In this document: positions 4,911 to 6,069 of the stretch, in pieces
Position numbering within the stretch: position 1 is the first letter of the stretch
How the letters are laid out: each line of letters begins with the position of its first letter
Origin: Microcaldota archaeon
Lineage (GTDB): Archaea; Micrarchaeota; Micrarchaeia; Norongarragalinales; UBA8480
Length of the DNA: 6,069 bases
NCBI GenBank assembly: GCA_023246885.1
Contig: JAHFHN010000054.1
Coordinates: forward strand, 1 to 6,069
Reading direction: 5' to 3'
The notes under the pieces: generated by a model
Seen by the model: the letters and a program-made list of their open reading frames with translations, nothing else
Told to the model about the DNA's origin: nothing
Database searches by the model: none
Made by a program: the position numbers and the translations under genes

Positions 4911-5708
4911 TTAGCGAATGTATCTTAGTGAGTCTTTTGGCAGTACTGGCGCTGCGCCGGGTATTGCGGGTTGCTCTTGCATTTGTGTTTGTTGTTTGTT
5001 TAATTGTTCTAAATTAGCTTTTGCCTGTTCAGCTTTTTTCTTAAGTTGTTCAATTGGAATTTTCTTTCCAATCATTTTGCCAACTACTTCAACTAATTTG
5101 CTTGCTGCAACTGAATCAATTGGTTCGCCAGTTGTTTCAACTAGCAGACAAGTACCGGTTAAGCCGTATAATGGCGAGAGGGTTGGAACAAGTCCAGCCA
5201 TGCCCATTATTGGAACGTAATTATTATGTACTTTTGACCCAATTGTTTTCTTAAGTTCCTTTAATTGTTTTTTGTGAGTTGAACTAGCGTATATAGCGCG
5301 GTCTTTTTCACCAGGGTGAGTTACTAAACCCGCCATTGCATAGACATTTTGTCCGCCAGCTTCTTTAAAGAACTGCAATGCCTTTGCAGTTACTTCATAT
5401 TGACCTTCGACAGTTAACGGCTGTAAGTCACCCTTGAGGAAAAAAACGTGTTTGTTTTTTACTTTCACGTAGTAGAACTTTAATGTAAACGCTTTTAGGT
5501 TGCCTTTGTTAGTTGCAACAACTTGGTTTGGAAAATGAGGGGAGTAAACGGTTCCAATTCGTTGTGCTTTAAGCTGTTTAACTAAATGGTCAACTGCTAG
5601 TTTGCTTGCAAATCCAACGCCCGGTAACCCGACAAACAACATGCCATTTGACGATTTGATGACTTTATGTTGGCGTATGAATGAATCAGTAAATTGCGGA
5701 AATTTCAA
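4911..5708 (-). CDS. Proteasome assembly chaperone, PAC2 (PbaB-like) family
   Basis: A 265-residue protein with the archaeal PAC2-family profile: MLFVGLPGVGFASKLAVDHL (23-42), YSPHFPNQV (55-63), LKGDLQPLTVEGQYE (91-105), AGLVTHPGE (126-134) and PIMGMAGLVPTLSPLYG (166-182). Archaeal members bind proteasome alpha rings and aid assembly, or act as activators. A Lys/Gln-rich coiled-coil-like stretch (about 216-244) leads to a Pro/Ala linker and a C-terminal DSLRYIR, a likely contact peptide. Tyr is third from last, so this is not a strict HbYX tail. The start is TTG: the frame upstream has no ATG or GTG before a stop at 5739-5741, GGTG (5720-5723) sits 11 bases before it, and starting at Met23 would delete the first strand. 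psmA is in the same window, but in another operon. Confidence 0.87.
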   Translation of the reverse strand: MKFPQFTDSFIRQHKVIKSSNGMLFVGLPGVGFASKLAVDHLVKQLKAQRIGTVYSPHFPNQVVATNKGNLKAFTLKFYYVKVKNKHVFFLKGDLQPLTVEGQYEVTAKALQFFKEAGGQNVYAMAGLVTHPGEKDRAIYASSTHKKQLKELKKTIGSKVHNNYVPIMGMAGLVPTLSPLYGLTGTCLLVETTGEPIDSVAASKLVEVVGKMIGKKIPIEQLKKKAEQAKANLEQLNKQQTQMQEQPAIPGAAPVLPKDSLRYIR

Positions 5709-5719
5709 GATAATTATAA

Positions 5720-5723
5720 CACC
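5720..5723 (-). promoter_or_regulatory. Shine-Dalgarno site deciding the TTG start of the PAC2 gene
   Basis: The minus strand reads GGTG (within CGGGTGTT), 11 bases before the TTG at 5708. Spacing is the same as for rrp4 and close to that of psmA (12), which supports the rare start codon. Confidence 0.5.
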
Positions 5724-5752
5724 CGAATCTAATAGAGGTTACAGAAACGGAG

Positions 5753-5760
5753 TTAATTAA
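5753..5760 (-). promoter_or_regulatory. Candidate TATA box of the PAC2 gene
   Basis: TTAATTAA lies about 45 bases before the TTG. A start about 27 bases below it, near 5730, would give a leader of about 22 bases containing the GGTG site. It is a weak match, chosen mainly by spacing. Confidence 0.3.
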
Positions 5761-5782
5761 GCTATGTTGGATTTCATTTAAC

Positions 5783-5814
5783 AAAAAAGAAAATCCACGC
5801 TTGGCCACAGACCA
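5783..5814 (-). terminator. Candidate terminator after the right-edge gene
   Basis: On the minus strand, TGGTC-TGT-GGCCA (5802-5814) can form a 5-bp hairpin with one G-U pair. After 8 bases comes TTTTCTTTTTT (5783-5793). A T-rich tract about 67 bases after the stop of the right-edge gene suits archaeal termination, which relies mainly on U tracts. The hairpin itself is weak. The rest of the 5709-5859 interval shows no gene or RNA that I recognise; it also holds a short inverted repeat AATCT...AGATT (5841-5861). Confidence 0.35.
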
Positions 5815-5859
5815 CACAACGGAACTATAAATTACCAATTAATCTCCCCTTTTGATAGA

Positions 5860-6069
5860 TTATAATTGTGCTCGATATCTTCCGGGGACAACGTGCTTTA
5901 AGAAAGTCCGCTGTGCTTTTGCCAAGGCAGTCTGATATTTAGTTTTTGGAATCAAATGCACGTTACCCTTCCGATCAACAACCAAAAAAGGATGCGTCTC
6001 ACGTGCGCGTTTTACGCTGATTGTTTTTTGCGCATCTAAAAAATTAACCGCTTTTCCCGTTTCAACAAC
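5860..6069 (-). CDS. Unrecognised basic protein, C-terminal part (enters from the right edge)
   Basis: An open frame with no start in the window covers the last 210 bases of the minus strand: 69 codons ending in TAA at 5860-5862. The peptide runs VVETGKAVNFLDAQKTISVK and then through RETHPFLVVDRKGNVHLIP (23-41) to a tail TFLKHVVPGRYRAQL (55-69). It is rich in Lys, Arg and His with few acidic residues, suggesting nucleic-acid contact. HPFLVVDRKGNVHLIP reads like a beta hairpin. Codon use resembles the neighbours and the frame is uninterrupted, so a real gene is likely. I do not recognise a family. A candidate terminator follows, separating it from PAC2. Confidence 0.6.
   Translation of the reverse strand, partial: VVETGKAVNFLDAQKTISVKRARETHPFLVVDRKGNVHLIPKTKYQTALAKAQRTFLKHVVPGRYRAQL

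Noticed and set aside
4392..5254. Open frames opposite the TtuA-like gene (minus) and PAC2 gene (plus)
   Set aside because: Each lies wholly antisense to a gene with clear family motifs, and the translations show no domain.
5709..5859. tRNA or small RNA gene in the right intergenic region
   Set aside because: No cloverleaf, C/D box pair or stable long stem was found by eye; only a weak hairpin with a T-rich tract and short inverted repeats.
1..6069. CRISPR array, insertion sequence, prophage or defence system
   Set aside because: No regularly spaced repeats, transposase or nuclease motifs are seen. All identified genes are housekeeping, and only the right-edge fragment is of unknown function.

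Overview
The window is archaeal chromosome. All the recognisable genes are archaeal-type or archaeal/eukaryotic-type: 20S proteasome alpha subunit, SBDS, exosome Rrp4, RNase P proteins Rpp30 and Pop5, ribosomal L15e, an ITPA-like NTP pyrophosphatase, a SAMP/TtuB-type ubiquitin-like protein and a PAC2-family proteasome chaperone. Genes are short and tightly packed, base composition looks moderately AT-rich by eye, and L15e and Rpp30 are clearly shorter than their usual archaeal counterparts. This suggests a small-genome archaeon, possibly of the DPANN group, but the lineage is an inference.

Left and centre (1-3606, minus strand, read right to left): L15e (rpl15e) - Rpp30 (rnp3) - RdgB/HAM1 - Pop5 (rnp2) - psmA - SBDS - Rrp4 (cut by the left edge). 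Apart from the RdgB/HAM1 gene this is the order of the known archaeal exosome/proteasome/RNase P superoperon. It groups ribosome assembly, tRNA 5' processing, RNA decay and protein degradation. The largest internal gap (1622-1779, before psmA) probably holds an internal promoter.

Divergent promoter region (3607-3686): a shared A/T block can serve as TATA box in both directions, next to a perfect 10-bp palindrome TGAACGTTCA. To the right (3687-4904, plus strand) lies a two-gene unit: a 66-residue beta-grasp protein ending in Gly-Gly and a TtuA/Ncs6-type ATP-pyrophosphatase with Fe-S and zinc cysteines. Together they are a likely sulfur-carrier and tRNA 2-thiouridine synthetase pair.

Right (4911-6069, minus strand): a PAC2-family proteasome assembly chaperone with a TTG start, convergent with the thiolation unit with only 6 bases between them. 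Then comes a 151-base intergenic stretch with a candidate terminator and promoter, and the C-terminal 69 codons of an unrecognised basic protein entering from the right edge. Shine-Dalgarno sites of the form GGTG(A), about 9-12 bases from the start, recur before Rrp4, psmA, L15e and PAC2. They support those starts, including the TTG.

No tRNA, rRNA, CRISPR array, insertion sequence or defence system is visible. The points most worth a second look are the shortened L15e and Rpp30, the RdgB/HAM1 gene inserted into a conserved operon with altered active-site motifs, and the proximity of a ubiquitin-like protein to two proteasome genes.
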